This document shows positions 12,076 to 25,159 of a DNA stretch of 64,000 nt, in pieces (positions within the stretch are counted from its first letter, which is position 1; every line of letters starts with the position of its first letter). Under the pieces are notes generated by a model that saw only the letters and a program-made list of their open reading frames with translations, ran no database searches and was not told the DNA's origin. This DNA comes from Anagrus nilaparvatae. Its lineage: Eukaryota > Arthropoda > Insecta > Hymenoptera > Mymaridae. The DNA lies in assembly GCA_022575985.1 (NCBI GenBank), contig JAKSXM010000007.1, positions 6,512,501 through 6,576,500 on the forward strand, in the 5' to 3' direction. The translations under genes and the position numbers were made by a program.

Positions 12076-13340
12076 TTGGACAACAGGAAAATGGATGAGG
12101 ATTTGGCAGCTTCTCCCCTCGCAATAAGCCAACATGCTTATCAGAGAAGGAAGTTTACCGAAACGGCCCTACATGGAGTGGTTAGCATTCAAAACAGAAT
12201 ATGCGGGGTGGTAAAGGCAACTCTAATTGATATTGCAGGTGCATTCAATAATACCCCCTACGATACCATTAACAGTGGCGCATGGGTATCATGGAATAAA
12301 CAATACAATAAGGATGTTGTTGGAAGGATATCTTAAGCACAGATAATTTGTTCCGAAACACGCTTTCACAAAACTGTAGGGAAAAGTAAGACGAGGCTGT
12401 CCACAGGGCAGAGTGCTATCTTTGAAACTATGGTGCGTGGCGGTAGCAAACTTCTTACGGCACTCGAAAGAGCAGGTATCAAGGTATTTGGTTATTCGGA
12501 TTACATCAAAACTCTCGCTCAGGGGTCATGCATGTTAGTTCTTATGAATGAAATGCAGCGAGCATTGGAGTTTTTTGAAGAATGGTGTACCGGCATTGAA
12601 AGTCTATCGGCTAATCTCGATAAAACTCGTATAAAACTCAATGCATCCTCTTTGCAAGAAAACACAGCTTGGATACCTCCTATCTTCTACGACAAAAGGC
12701 TCAACATTTCCAAAGAGGTAAAGTATCTTGGTGTGATTCTGGAGAATAAGCTGAATTGGAAGGCTCACTAAGGACGTAACGGTCAAATTTCTTAACGGAT
12801 ATTGGCCGATATTGGCTAAGCAGACGTATGGTCGGTGGATCCTGGGGTCTAAAACCGACATTGGTAAAATGGGTTAACCACGCAGTCGTGATCCATAGGC
12901 TCACATATGGGTCAGTAGTATGGTGGCACAGATCTAATCTCATCACTGAAAGGAAGAACCTGGGCCACCTGCAATCAATGATGCTTAGAAGCAAGACGGC
13001 AATTTGCGTACTCGTGGGGGTTCCTACATATCACTTTGTTATTAAATAATAAGAAGCCAGAACTGCATCTAGACTTCGGGCTCTGGGTGAATGGATTCGT
13101 AATCGAGGTAGGTAGGCTGAAACTAGTAGTTTAGAAGTAGAGAAGTATAGAAGTACTAAATAATAGCCTGGATAGAACTGCAGGGGAGTTCACATTCGTA
13201 AAGAAGTTCTTCATTAGAATAACCAGCAGATAAGAATGAATAGCACTCATCTCGAACTGGCGTATAAATGAGTCTGCGTACGAATGGGTCGAAACTGGAT
13301 GGGAATACTGGTTCGACATTGTGAGGCAGCCAGGAAATAG
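12076..13340 (+). mobile_element. Degraded R1/jockey-type non-LTR retrotransposon RT fragment
   Basis: This is a second, different reverse transcriptase directly abutting the first. Broken frames read AYQRRKFTETALHGVV, DIAGAFNN, RRGCPQGRVLS (about 12388-12420), GYSDYIKTLAQGS (the GYADD catalytic box has lost its second Asp), LSANLDKTR and KEVKYLGVILENKLNWKAH. Then comes WGLKPTLVKWVNHAVV with TYGSVVWW, the post-RT linker typical of this clade. Frameshifts and stops separate the blocks. Codon use is less AT-biased than its surroundings, as in R1-like elements. Decay runs to about 13340. Confidence 0.83.
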
Positions 13341-13349
13341 CCCTATAAG

Positions 13350-14625
13350 CTTATTTTGATCCATGTTTTTTTTTTTTTTAATTTTTTGTAATGCTGAACC
13401 TATAAATTCAGAAACTGCATCTACCCTTAACAAATATGGTTTTATATCATTTGACCTTTTCAATATTTTTTCAAATGCTTCTGCTACAGTGGTCATTTAT
13501 TTATCTTTTAGTACTGCGACTCATTCAAACTTGGATAAGATATCAATAAAGGCCATTATGTAACAATATCCATCATTATATTTTTGTAATTTTATGAGTA
13601 TGACCAAATCTATTTCCCAAGTATCGTCAATGTTACTAGACATATAATGAAGTCTTTTAATCAGTGTTTTACAGGTCTGTGAACCGACAACAAAGAATTT
13701 ATACGCTCTTTTTCCTTCTTATTTTCTTCTGGATTTTCTTTTTTGTTTATTCTTATAAGATTTTTAGCTCCACCATAGCCTACTTCACTAAGTATGTTAT
13801 AATATTGATTAGAATACATATTTAATTATATTTTAGGGAAAATCAAAATTTATTTTTTCTGCTTCCTTCTTATGTAACACAAGTGGTATTGAATAAACTT
13901 GGTTTATTTAAATAATCAAATTATTCATGGTTTTTTATTTCGTTGATAATATCTGGATTCCCTTTAAGACAATCTGGTATTTTAGAATCTGTAATATATC
14001 GTATTAACAACTCTTTACCCTTAGGTGGGTCAACAGTTACTCTTTTTCTTAAAATATAATATATCTTTTATGTTCAAATCAGGAATAATTTTTCCACCAA
14101 CGCTTGTTAAACCTGATTTATCCCAGGATATTTTTTTATTATTTTTTCAAATCGCAAGAATTGCTTCTGCTTTTTTAGTATACGAAGTTGAAACAAAATA
14201 AATAATTAAATCATTTCTTCTTCTGTCAAGTATAGGAATTAAGTGTGTAGGGTTTTCAATTACGTTTTCCATAAGCGAGTCATCTTCTTCTTTAGTATTT
14301 TCAGGCATTAAACATTATCAGGGTAAGGGCTAAAAAATATCAAATATCTTCTTAAAACTTGTAAATAATTTTTAGTTTTTTCGTAATCATTTGTATATTT
14401 TTTAGATGTTAGTATATCATACATTTCTGAATCTAACCTTTTTAAATTATCACCTATTTTTTAAAAAGAATTCAGCTTTGTTTTCTCAGTTTTCTTGTAA
14501 GATGTATAATTTATATCATAAGATTTTTTTGAATTTGAATTGATTGCGCTAAATGCTTCTTGCTGTAGCATAGATTTGTTACTTAAGTTAGAAGATTCAT
14601 AACGATCTGCAGCTACAATTATCAT
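13350..14625 (-). mobile_element. Decayed Polinton/Maverick-type integrase region
   Basis: Minus-strand fragments in order: MIIVAADRYESSN from 14625, then RLDSEMYDILTSKKYTNDY and NYLQVLRRYL; MENVIENPTHLIPILDRRRN from 14272 with TKKAEAILAI and KISWDKSGLTSVGGKIIP; VTVDPPKGKELLIRYI; then an rve-type integrase core IDDTWEIDLV, YNDGYCYIMAFIDILSKF, VAEAFEKILKRS, PYLLRVDAVSEFIGSALQK. The Asp of IDLV, the FID and the SEF(I)GS positions fit the DDE-type integrase pattern. Frameshifts and stops occur throughout. Family assignment is from memory of Polinton-like integrases in invertebrates; another rve-bearing element is possible. Confidence 0.65.
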
Positions 14626-14710
14626 TTTTCAAGCGTGTAGCGTTAGGGGCTTTTAAATTAAGTCGGTCGCTCTGAAGGTTCGCCTCTCGCCAATTTGGCA
14701 AAAAAAATTA

Positions 14711-14800
14711 TTGAACCGATGTGGTTAATTAAAATTATCACTATAACCAATAGTATTAAATATCTATATCTAAAATGTTTCAAAAAATAAAATAACAATC
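14711..14800 (+). repeat. Second copy of the 10464-10550 retroelement segment
   Basis: GGTTAATTAAAATTAT, AATAGTATTA and AATGTTTCAAAAAA occur in the same order at 10474-10550 and here. This is a direct repeat flanking the retroelement and Polinton cluster, so it may be a truncated second insertion. Confidence 0.6.
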
Positions 14801-14813
14801 ACCGCGTGTATAA

Positions 14814-15951
14814 GAGCAATTATTTTAAAATTGATACTTAATTCGAGCCTGGAATCGTAAATTTTTTTTTTGAGGGCACATCGATATGACCCGTGTTTTC
14901 AGATAGTTTGAACCTTCAGAAAACCGAAAAAAATCGTGAACAAGAAATCGGCGATAGGTGCCAAAAAGATTTTTTCACTTTTATGTCAAAAAACGTGTTT
15001 TTCGTATCTGAGCTACCCTAAATTTTTAAAATAACTTTTTAGGTAAAAATACTTTTGTAAAATAGATAAGAAAATCTGATTGCCAGGGAAAAACCACTGC
15101 AGGAGAAAAAAAAACTTATCTTTTTCGGATGAATTTTAGCCAAGTTATCGTCAATTTAAGATTTTGCTCAAATTCGTCTTAAAAAAGATTGAAATTTTAT
15201 TGAAAAAAGCCTGTTTCTGAACCTTAAACATGCATTATTCGCTTGATTTTCAACGTAAAATAATAATTTTTTTTTTAAAATCGATTAATTTTTTCCTGGC
15301 GATTCATTTCTCTAAGAAAAAAATTATTTTTATTGACAAAATTTAAATTTTTAGATCAAAAACTGTGTTAAGTAAATCTTGCTACTTACAGTTTTCAAAG
15401 GCTTTTGACCTAAAAATTGAAATTTGGTCAATAAAAATGATTTTTTTTCTTAAAGAATTGAATTGCCAGGAAAAAATTAATCGATTTTAAAAAAAAAATT
15501 ATTATTTTACGATGAAAATCAAGCGAGTAATGCATGTTTAAAGTTCAGAAACAGGCTTTTTTCAATAAAATTTCAATCTTTTTCAAGACAAATTTGAGCA
15601 AAATCTTAAATTGACGATAACTTGGCTAAATTTCATCCGAAAAAGATAAGTTTTTTTTTCTCCTGGAGTGGTTTTTCCCTGGCAATCAGATTTTCTTATC
15701 TATTTTACAAAAGTTTTTTTACCTAAAAAGTTATTTTAAAAATTTAGGGTAGCTCAGATACGAAAAACACGTTTTTTGACATAAAAGTGAAAAAATCTTT
15801 TTGGCACCTATCACCGATTTCTTGTTCACGATTTTTTTCGGTTTTCTGAAGGTTCAAACTATCTGAAAACACGGGTCATATCGATGTGCCCTCAAAAAAA
15901 AAATTTACGATTCCAGGCTCGAATTAAGTATCAATTTTAAAATAATTGCTC
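14814..15951. mobile_element. 1.14 kb palindromic foldback element, copy II
   Basis: It begins GAGCAATTATTTTAAAATTG and ends with the inverted sequence. The two arms, each about 550 bp, are nearly perfect inverted copies meeting at a short loop around TGTGTTAAGTAAATCTTG (15363-15395). No coding capacity. The same family recurs at 55882-56979 (complete) and 5253-6622 (right half only). Confidence 0.85.
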
Positions 15952-18900
15952 ATAAACCATGTATAAACAGGTGCATAGCCAAAATTTTTGAATGAAAGAA
16001 TAAAAACAAATAAAAAATGGATTAAAATTTCAAAAAATTTAAATGAATACAAAATTTTATCTATATTTAAGAAAACGCAAAAAAAAGGTATGAATTTTAT
16101 AAATGAAACATGGTAAATATTGCGTGTTATACAACCACATACTCACAAAATAAAAAGTAATTCATATATTTTTAATACATAAAGAAATTTTTGCCTTCTA
16201 TTTTTATGTTAAACCGACCTTCATTTATAAAGGGAATTCTTTTAGATTGGAATAGTATAGGCTTTTTTTATTACAAAAATAAAGGGAGTTTTTTTTAAAA
16301 TTAAAGAAGGGAGAGAAAATGGTTAAAATGTACTACCAGCCATGGATATTGATTTTCTAGTGCTTTATATACAGCCAACTAGACGCCGGGTATTAAACCC
16401 CTTTTTTTACGCAAGGCCATCTATGTCTCTAATTCACATAGCCATTCCTTTTTGTATTGTATAGGACAAGAAATTTTCTTTTTTTTTACTTCAAACAGAA
16501 AAAAATAGGAAGTTCATTGGACTTTGTAAACATAGTAACCGACTTATTAAAAACACTGCATCCTTTTTTTTGGCACGGTTTTTATTATTATATGCGACAG
16601 TACAATGTGTTTCTCGAGATGCTAGATTCAAATTGATTTCTTTGCTGATACTTTTTTTTATTTAACCTCGGATCTTAAGTGTTTAAAGTTATTGAAGCTC
16701 AAAAAAAATCTAAAGAGAGATACTTAAGAATGACAAATCGAAAAATTCAAAATGAATTTGCTGTTTAAGCATGAGAAATAATGTTAGCAATTTATACGAG
16801 CCAATTTTTTTTTTTCATTTAGCTTTAAGTTTTTACTTTCTTACTTAAAATTTTGATGATAGATGATTATGTTGGTTCTGAGAACTTAAACGATTCAAGG
16901 ATTAATTTTTTTCTCGGCTATATAAATTATCACTCGAATTATCAATAATTTTAAGGTTATTTAACTCTAGTGATTAAGAGCCTCATTGAGTTTGTTCTTT
17001 TTCTTTTGGGAGTTTTTCCTAGCTTCAATTGAAGTTCTACAGCACATTTGAAAAACATGATAACCTGTTTCAATTGGTGTTCTTACTTTTGTAGGCAGTG
17101 AATTTATATGTACATGGTGGTATTGGACGTAATAAAGGTAAAGGGCTGGTAAAGGGGGTTTTTTAAACAAGCGTATAATATGGATTATCTGGCGTGCATA
17201 AATTTTGGTAAATACATTCTCCACATTCAGTGGTTCAAAAAAAATCTGTAAGCTCAAAGCCAGTTAATAGCCAAAAAGGCGTAAGCTTTAATGATAAATC
17301 TCAGCTAAATATTATCAAAAATTGTCCACTAAACCTTAGCGGAAAAAATGTCAAATTTACATAAAATATTTTATTTAAATTTCTCTGCCAATTTAAGTTA
17401 TTAAAATACGAATTTACTCGCGCTTCTAGAAGCTTCAAGTTAAGTAACAAAATTCAAAATATTTTTAATTTAAGAAAATTATTAACAGTTAAATAATAGT
17501 CTCGATAATAGTTTTAAATATTTTTTTAAAAGATTAATATCTTTATAGTAATTAATATGCATAATATATTTTTCAAGCCTTGAAAAAACAAAACGTATAT
17601 GCTTCACTCTTGATACTTCATTAGCACTTAAACTTACAAATCAATATAACAGTAGTAGTAAAAGATGGCTGTATAGTAAAAAAATAGTAAAAAACGAATA
17701 TAATTTAAGAATATACCAGAGAATACGCGACCTTTAAAAATTTACATAATATTTTAAAACATGCAAAAACACGCTTAAAATAAAAATAATGATAGTATTT
17801 AGAAAGAGCATTGAACTTTATGCATTAACAAATTTTTCCTTTATTTTTGGGAAATATTGGTCAAAAAATTGATTTTTTAAGAATTTACGAGAATTCAATA
17901 AAATTTTTGACATAAATTTAATAAACTTTAGCCTATATTTCAAGCTAAGATTTATAATCTTAAATGAATTTAAATAAATGCATAAAATATACATTTTTTT
18001 AATCATGATAAATAATATTACATTACAAATTATTATTATTATTACCGCCTTTTTTAACGAGGCTATGAACTCAATATAATTTTCAATACAGCTATATATA
18101 ATGTTTATTATAATTTGCCTGTTTCATGTGTTTTGTTTTTGTTATAAAGTAGTTATTTAAATCTTTAGCAAACTTTGCTTAACTTTTATAAAAAGTTAAA
18201 TATTGTTTCTTTGTTTTTTCTAGCCTGTCTAGTGTCTATAAGTTGTTCATGTTAGTCTAATAGATTAAAATTCAGAATTATTTAGTTTATTAATTCTTAA
18301 TTTGATTTTACACCTAATTTCAATAGTTCTAACAATTTTGTTTAAGGCTATTTAGGAGATCCAATTTTTCAGTCGTTTTCAGTCATCATCGGGTCCTCGA
18401 TGGGGTCATTTACTAATTATTCAATTTTTAACAATTTTACTTAACGTGATTTAAAACATCGCAAACTTCTAACTATGCTAATACGGCTATCTTTTAATTA
18501 AACAAAATTTTGCCAAAATCTTTGATATAATTTGTTCTTTATACAACGATTTTACAATGTTTGAAGTTGATTTAATTAATTCATCCATTTTTCAATTTTA
18601 AGATTTTAATATTCACATTAATAGTAGACCAAATGAAAATTTGCGAGAAAATTTGACTAAATTATAATCTATAGTTATGGATGACCTCGTCGATCACTTA
18701 AGTATCTTGAAAAAATACCCTCCTCTTATTCAAATGGGCCTTCTGAGCTTAGCTAAACGTTATTAAACACAATTAAACAGGATTTTTTGGTAATTTGCAA
18801 TATAACGCTAGAATCTCGGCTAGAACCTCTTAAGTTCTACGAGGCACTCGTGTTTCTATAAGTTCAGAAGGCTCATAGGAATAAACTGAGGGTATTGGGG

Positions 18901-21900
18901 ATGTTTTTTCAACATATTTAAGTCATCCCGAGAGTCATCGAGAGAGTCATTCACCTGGTCATTCATAACTACCTATAAATACAGATTGTAATTTAACTCC
19001 CCAAAAGTAGCGGATTACAAGAGGATTACAAGTAGATTAGATAGAATTATATAAATTCCAAGAAAAATTCCAAAAACTGAGTAATAGAAGAAATATGTGA
19101 AAATATTTATTTTGTTTGCTTTACTAAAAGCTGTTCAATGAAAATAACTCGGAAAATTTCCACCACCTATAAATTAATCTATTGATATTGATTACATTTG
19201 CGCATGTTTGCGTGTATCTATTTTTGAAAATACTTCAACATTTTTAATATTCTTATAGCATATAAATATAGCAACGTATAGCAACAACAACAGTCGATAT
19301 ACTTTTGCTCTCTATAAAAACTGAACCGAAACTGGACCAATAGGTTAGATTGTTGACCTTCGATACATTCTAGACAAGGTGGTATATCATACAAGTATTG
19401 CATTCATTCATTGATATAATACCCCATATCATCGATTATTATTAGACACACACATACACACAGATATTAAAAACACACTGGACTGTGACTTACACTATAA
19501 TAAATGTCTTTATGCATTGTTTTTTTTTACCATTAATGTATCCGCCGTGCAACATGACAATCAGATTATAGTAGATGAGGTGCTATTCTTGCACAGACGT
19601 GGTTACCCAACTGAATAATAATAAACTATGTACAGTGTATTGGATGCACTTTGCAAAAGCCGACAGAAACGATATACACTCGGATATAAACTTTCCAGCA
19701 AAACAGCAAAACTACCGTATTGAGTTTTTTTAAAAATACTTTTACGACGAGTTTTACGATAATTTTATAAAAATATATGTTTATTGCCGAGTTTATTACT
19801 TCTTAGCTCGGTTTTTAGGTAATAATTAGTTTTCGGATTGCGCTATTTTTTTTTATTTACAATGCTGTTTGTTCAACGGAATCACCAAAAAACTTAAAAA
19901 TAAATTTTGTAACATTAGAAATAATTACAGAGATATTTTATTTTATGAATTAATCAAGATTTTTAGTTTAGTAAATAATTTTACAAGAATTCTGACAAGA
20001 ATACGCTCGAGAATACGCTAAAAAAAGATAGTACTCATAAAAACTTTTTTTTAGGAAGCATGATGCAAGAAATTATTATCAACTAAAATTTATTAGTTAG
20101 CAGAAAAAAAGTTGGAAGAAAAATCAATAGATAGTTTGCTAGGTAGTTTGCCGCTTCAATTTTCTTTATTAAAGTTTAAATTTAATTTACAATAGAGAAC
20201 TCAAGAACTTGTATCAGTACTTATCTTGGTACTTACTACAGTGTCCCACTTATTTTGATAATAATGTATAAGGGTTATTGATACCTTTTGAGAAAAAAGT
20301 GCCAATTTATTGAATTAAAAAAAGCAACCAGGTTGGATAAATTCGGACGAAAGTCGGATAAGATTAATTTTTAGAAGTTAGCTGGGAATTTACGAGGGAA
20401 TTTAGATATGTATGTGGATGCTCGATGGATGCTTTAAGGAATATGCACCAAACAATAACTTTCTTGTCATTGACCAAAAATATGTACTGAAAAAAGGATG
20501 TTCTCGAGGATGTTCTAAATTACAGTGTAAAATGTAATATATGTTTTTCTGGACACTTGCTCATAATATACTATTTTGACAAGATTTTCTTGCACAAATA
20601 TAGGCAAAAACAACTTCAAGCCTAAAATAGCTAGAGCAAAATTAAAAAAATAGTGTTCAGGAAATAAAACAATCAATAAAAATGTAGCAAAAAACTGAAA
20701 TTAAAATAAATGAAAGTATTTTGAAAGGTACATAAGAAGAATGAAGAATAAAATAAAATTAAATTTAATTATTTTAATTGATCAAAATTCGATCAAAATT
20801 GCACATTAAAATCAATATAATTATGCGATTTTTATCCTGATTTTTATAGGGTATGTCAAAATTGAAAAATAATGAAATAAATTAAATTTTTTATTTAAAA
20901 TATCAATTAATTTTTGATTAATTTTTGATGCTAATATCTTGAACAATCTTAAATACTTAAATAAACTAATAAATTTAGATTTATCAAAAAAAATTTTATT
21001 ATGCAAATATTGACTTATATTATTTATCTTTTGGATTATTAAGATTTATAAAAATACTTTCTATTTATTTTTTAAAATTTAATTTAATTTATTTAAGTAG
21101 GTACCTACTAAAGTATTAAAAAATTTTAAACGCATTTTTAATGAGATGTTATTAGGGATGCTACTCGGGATGCTATAATATTTTTGAGAATACTTTAAAA
21201 AAAAAAAAAAGATTTTCCAAAAGATTTACAGGATTTCAAAATTTACGAAAAATTTATGAGAATAATGCTTTCTCAAAAAATTAATTATTCATATTCTGAG
21301 GCAAGTTCTGAGGAAAAACTCGTGAAAAAATCTGACACGAGATTCTCTTGGCGATTCTACCAAAATCTACTTGATTTTTTCTTGGGATTCATATCCAAGT
21401 AAATCCTAAATTAACTAATTTTGAAGTCTATAATTGAAGTATAACATGAATATTAAGATTAGTTATTTTTAAAAAATGTCAGCCTACACATTTTTTTTTA
21501 GACATTTTTGGATCTAACTTAAATCTTCCTGAATCTTACAATACCTGTTTAATTTTCTCTATACCCTAATAATTTTATGACTTAAATAACTAACTTTTAA
21601 AAAATTTAAATAACCACTTTGTCTCTTTAAAACAACTTTACAAAAATCACTTCAAAATTATTTTTATATATCTTACATAAAAAATAAACAATCCAAAATG
21701 CCTGTAAATATAAGTAAAAAACAAAAAAAAATGTCATTAACTTTAATTGAAGGCCAAAATAAATATAATTTTATATATTCACATGAATCGAGACACACAT
21801 GTATTGTTTGCATGGATGTTATAAAATTATACAGTGATCATTATGTTTCAATTTATAATTTTCAAGCTATATTTACAAAACATATGTTTTAACAAACAGG

Positions 21901-24379
21901 TAATATTATTTATTTACAATTTTTTTTTTTAAATATTTATTATTAAATTATTTGTTTGTTTTAAAAACTTAAATAAAGTATTATTTTTAACACTGTGTAA
22001 TAATTTATAGAATTATTATCAAAATTTGTTATAAAAATAAAAATTTACTTTGAGATTCTATACTTGATAATTCGAATGAAGGAAGCGAAGCTTAAGGAAA
22101 TTGAAAATTTCAATAAAGACAATTAATTTGTAAATAAGAAAAAGTTACAATAAAAGCGAAGCAAGTCTTAGAAATTTAATATAAAATCAATTGATAATAA
22201 AACAGAAAAATACAAAAGTAAATATCTTGTAAACATCAATTATTGATTATAGCGTTGAAATGAAATTTTTCTTCTTCGCTTTTGCTAAAATAGATTAAAC
22301 AAAGATAACTTAAAATATTAACTGTATTAATCGATTGGTTAAAAATGTCAAATAATGTTAATATATTTTATAAAATGATATTATACAATATTTGAAATAA
22401 AAATCAATAAATGTATAAAATTTTTATCTTATCTTTTTTATATAAGTAAAAAAGGAATTTATTTTTTTTAAAATGGAGAATTTATAATAAAAAAAGAGAA
22501 ACCATTGAAAAGAAGCCTTCTATGCTATTGAATCTAAAATTACTGATCCAAAACGATATCAAAAAAACATGCTAAATCATTGAATTACAGTTATATACAT
22601 TATTCAAAAAATTTTTTATACAATTTTCTAACTTTATTTCTTTTCAATTATTTTAATTAATATTAACTTTATGCGGATATTGCAAATACTTAAGAGAACA
22701 ATAAACAGAATCATAAAATCATAGTAATTACAGGTTATTTAAAGTTATAAAAAAGCTTTAAAAAAAATGTTAAAGCGCTATTTATTAATTTATGAAAATG
22801 TCATGTATTTTGTAATAAGTCGATAATCTACAATGGATTATCCATATAATGTTACTTAAATCTTATTAATTAATAGATTACAATTTGTTTCTTACTTTTT
22901 AAATGCATAATATTTAACTTAATAATTAAATAATAATAAAAAAAACTTGTTTATTTATTTTATTGTAAAACTAATCGCTTCATTAACTATCATTAACGCT
23001 TACACTATTTATTTAATACATAAATATAATTTTTTACAAACTTTTACAATAAATCATGCGACAAATTTAAAAAATTTATCAATACATTAAAATAAAATAG
23101 TTTTTTACAACAAGTAATAATGAGATTAAATAAAATTTTAACAAGATAACAATAATTTTTAATAAATAACTTGAATTAACTATAAGAATTAAATTAGTAT
23201 CTCTATTAATATAATTGAGGGTGATAGGTTTTAATAACATTCAAGTGTATCAATTGAGTATCGCTCAAGGAAAATGTTAAGAAACTACGAGGAAACTATA
23301 AATAAAATCTTATCTCTAACATTTTCATACAAGGCTACTATTAATTAAACTTGTTGTCATGATTTTCATTCACTAAAATTTAATTAATTAAATTTATAAT
23401 TTTTTTTTGCAATTAAATTCAGTAAGTACTTATTATGGGTTTTGAAATGATTTTGGAGCATAATGAATAATGTGTCCAAAATAAAAACAAGCCAAAAATT
23501 TTTTTATAGGTTAGGATTACAAACAAAACAAGTTTTTTTTCTGATTATAATTATAAATTACAAAATTTCACACAAAATGTATTTGTTTATATCACCAAAA
23601 TAGTTAATTTATTAATTTAACATCAGTTTCATAGCCTCTGATGACATAAAATAAAAACAAATATTTAAATCTTGTATACAACATAAAATTTATTTTAAAT
23701 CATCGATAAAAATAAGTTTCAAAATCTTATTTCTCATTAATCTTTTCTGAATTTATTGTAATTCATTCAAGGCACGTAAGTATTACTAACCGGCATAACG
23801 GACACGCAAAAACACAACAGACTTTTAAAGGCACATTCACTTTATGCTATTTTGAAGATTTTTAGCAAAATTTTTAATTAATAAAAATGATAACATAAAT
23901 ACCTACTTTTTGTTTAATTTATTTTTTTTCAGCAAAATTTGATAATACTTAAATATGTATGTATAATATAATCAAAAATCATGTTAATATAAAATTCCAG
24001 AAAATCAATATCAAAACAAGATAAAAACTGATGATAGCATCAGTTCTTAATGGATATTTATAAGGTCACATAATACTAAACTCCAAAATACAAAAGTTCT
24101 CATTTTTTTCAAATTACAATTAAATATACTAAATGATAAAAACTTTAGAATAAAGTTTTATAAATTAAAATAAAAAACGTTACCTTTTTTATTAAAAAAT
24201 ATAACACCGGCATTGGTGATGATATTACAGATAGGGCGGGAAATAGGTCATTATGGTAGGGGAGAAAAACTTTATGACAGGTGTATGAAAATAATGTGAA
24301 TTAATTTTATATGAAAAAAAAAACATTTGAGGAAATGAAGCCCTAATATATATATTTCTCATTTCCACAAAGCTTTCAA
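15952..24379. other. 8.4 kb AT-rich stretch, no gene recognised
   Basis: I read both strands and found no recognisable protein, RNA gene or well-bounded repeat. It contains a short CA-rich microsatellite (about 19447-19462). A few open stretches (for example 16967-17257 minus and 21698-21892 plus) have no family signature. It is best read as the first intron of beta-spectrin or intergenic DNA. Confidence 0.5.
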
Positions 24380-24870
24380 TTTCTCGGAAGACACCGGAAC
24401 AGATTGAGACAGAACGCGAAAATTAGCAAACAGTAGAAATATATATAAAGATAGACAGAGATAGAGAGATCTATGGTCGGCACCAAAGACGGCAGTGCAA
24501 CGCCCAAAGATCCGATTAAGTTCTCGCGCTTGACCTTCTTAATTTGCCAGAAGAGTATCGTCTGCACTACACTCTAGAGTATCGGAAATAATTGTAGTCG
24601 GCAAACGCCATTTTCGTAATCAACACATTTTTTTATTAAAATATTTATTATTAGCTTACCCTGATGATTGTTAGGAAGAACCCTGCGGCGGCAGTTGCCG
24701 CCTACCGGTTTCAAAAAGTATACAGAGCACTTTATGATATTTTGTTCTTGTAGAAGTTCTCTATGTATTTTTGTTCCGAAAATCTTAAAACACTTGGCCG
24801 ACGCGCACACACACACGCACATACAAAAGGCGCACGCGCGCGCGACACGCACACCCACACACACTGCAAG
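24380..24870 (-). promoter_or_regulatory. Likely promoter / untranslated first exon, probably of beta-spectrin
   Basis: This patch is clearly richer in G, C and CpG than anything within 15 kb either side. On the minus strand a strong donor, CATCAGG|GTAAGC, lies at 24660/24659, just after a GC-rich segment (GGCGGCAACTGCCGCCGCAG). Downstream on the same strand the next clear acceptor leading into a known gene is the one before the beta-spectrin start (8632). I infer an untranslated exon ending at 24660 and a roughly 16 kb intron. It could instead serve a divergent plus-strand transcript. No transcript evidence. Confidence 0.4.
24806..24863. repeat. CA/CG microsatellite
   Basis: Imperfect runs of CACACACACACGCAC, GCACGCGCGCGC and CACACCCACACACAC. 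It lies inside the GC-rich patch and would be close to the proposed transcription start. Confidence 0.85.
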
Positions 24871-25009
24871 AACTCTTCACTCCTTAAATAAAATATGAAT
24901 AATAATTTTTAAAAAACATGCAAACTTTTATTCATTTATGTTTATTTTTAAACAAAACTTGTATTAAAATTTGATTAGCCGGTTTTTTTTTTATTTTATT
25001 TACAGAAAA

Positions 25010-25159
25010 ATGTCAGAATACAATGTAAACTTCAACATTTACACACTATCATCACTATTCGCGACCGGCGCGCGACTGCCACTGCCCATGCCCCATACTG
25101 TAGAGTTGCTTAGCCTTTTACGAAGACAACTATCTTTTTTTAACACATTGGATAAATGA
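25010..25159 (+). CDS. Small unrecognised open frame (49 codons)
   Basis: The frame starts MSEYNVNFNIYTLSSLF five bases after a good acceptor-like TTTTATTTACAG and ends at TAA 25159. The middle (ATGARLPLPMPHTVELL) uses unusually GC-rich codons for this region. It is not a family I know. It could be the second exon of a short plus-strand gene whose first exon lies in the 24.7-24.9 kb patch, with AATAAA-like signals near 25365. It could equally be chance in a GC-richer patch. Confidence 0.22.
   Translation: MSEYNVNFNIYTLSSLFATGARLPLPMPHTVELLSLLRRQLSFFNTLDK

Noticed and set aside
16967..17257. 96-codon minus-strand open frame
   Set aside because: No family signature or splice context, and composition is not convincing; treated as chance.
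21698..21892. 64-codon plus-strand open frame with an HTCIVCMDVI segment
   Set aside because: Only two close cysteines, no zinc-finger continuation, very AT-rich; no support.
24574..24898. Overlapping open frames on both strands over the CA/CG repeat
   Set aside because: They translate the microsatellite and look like low-complexity artefacts; the minus donor at 24659 suggests untranslated exon instead.
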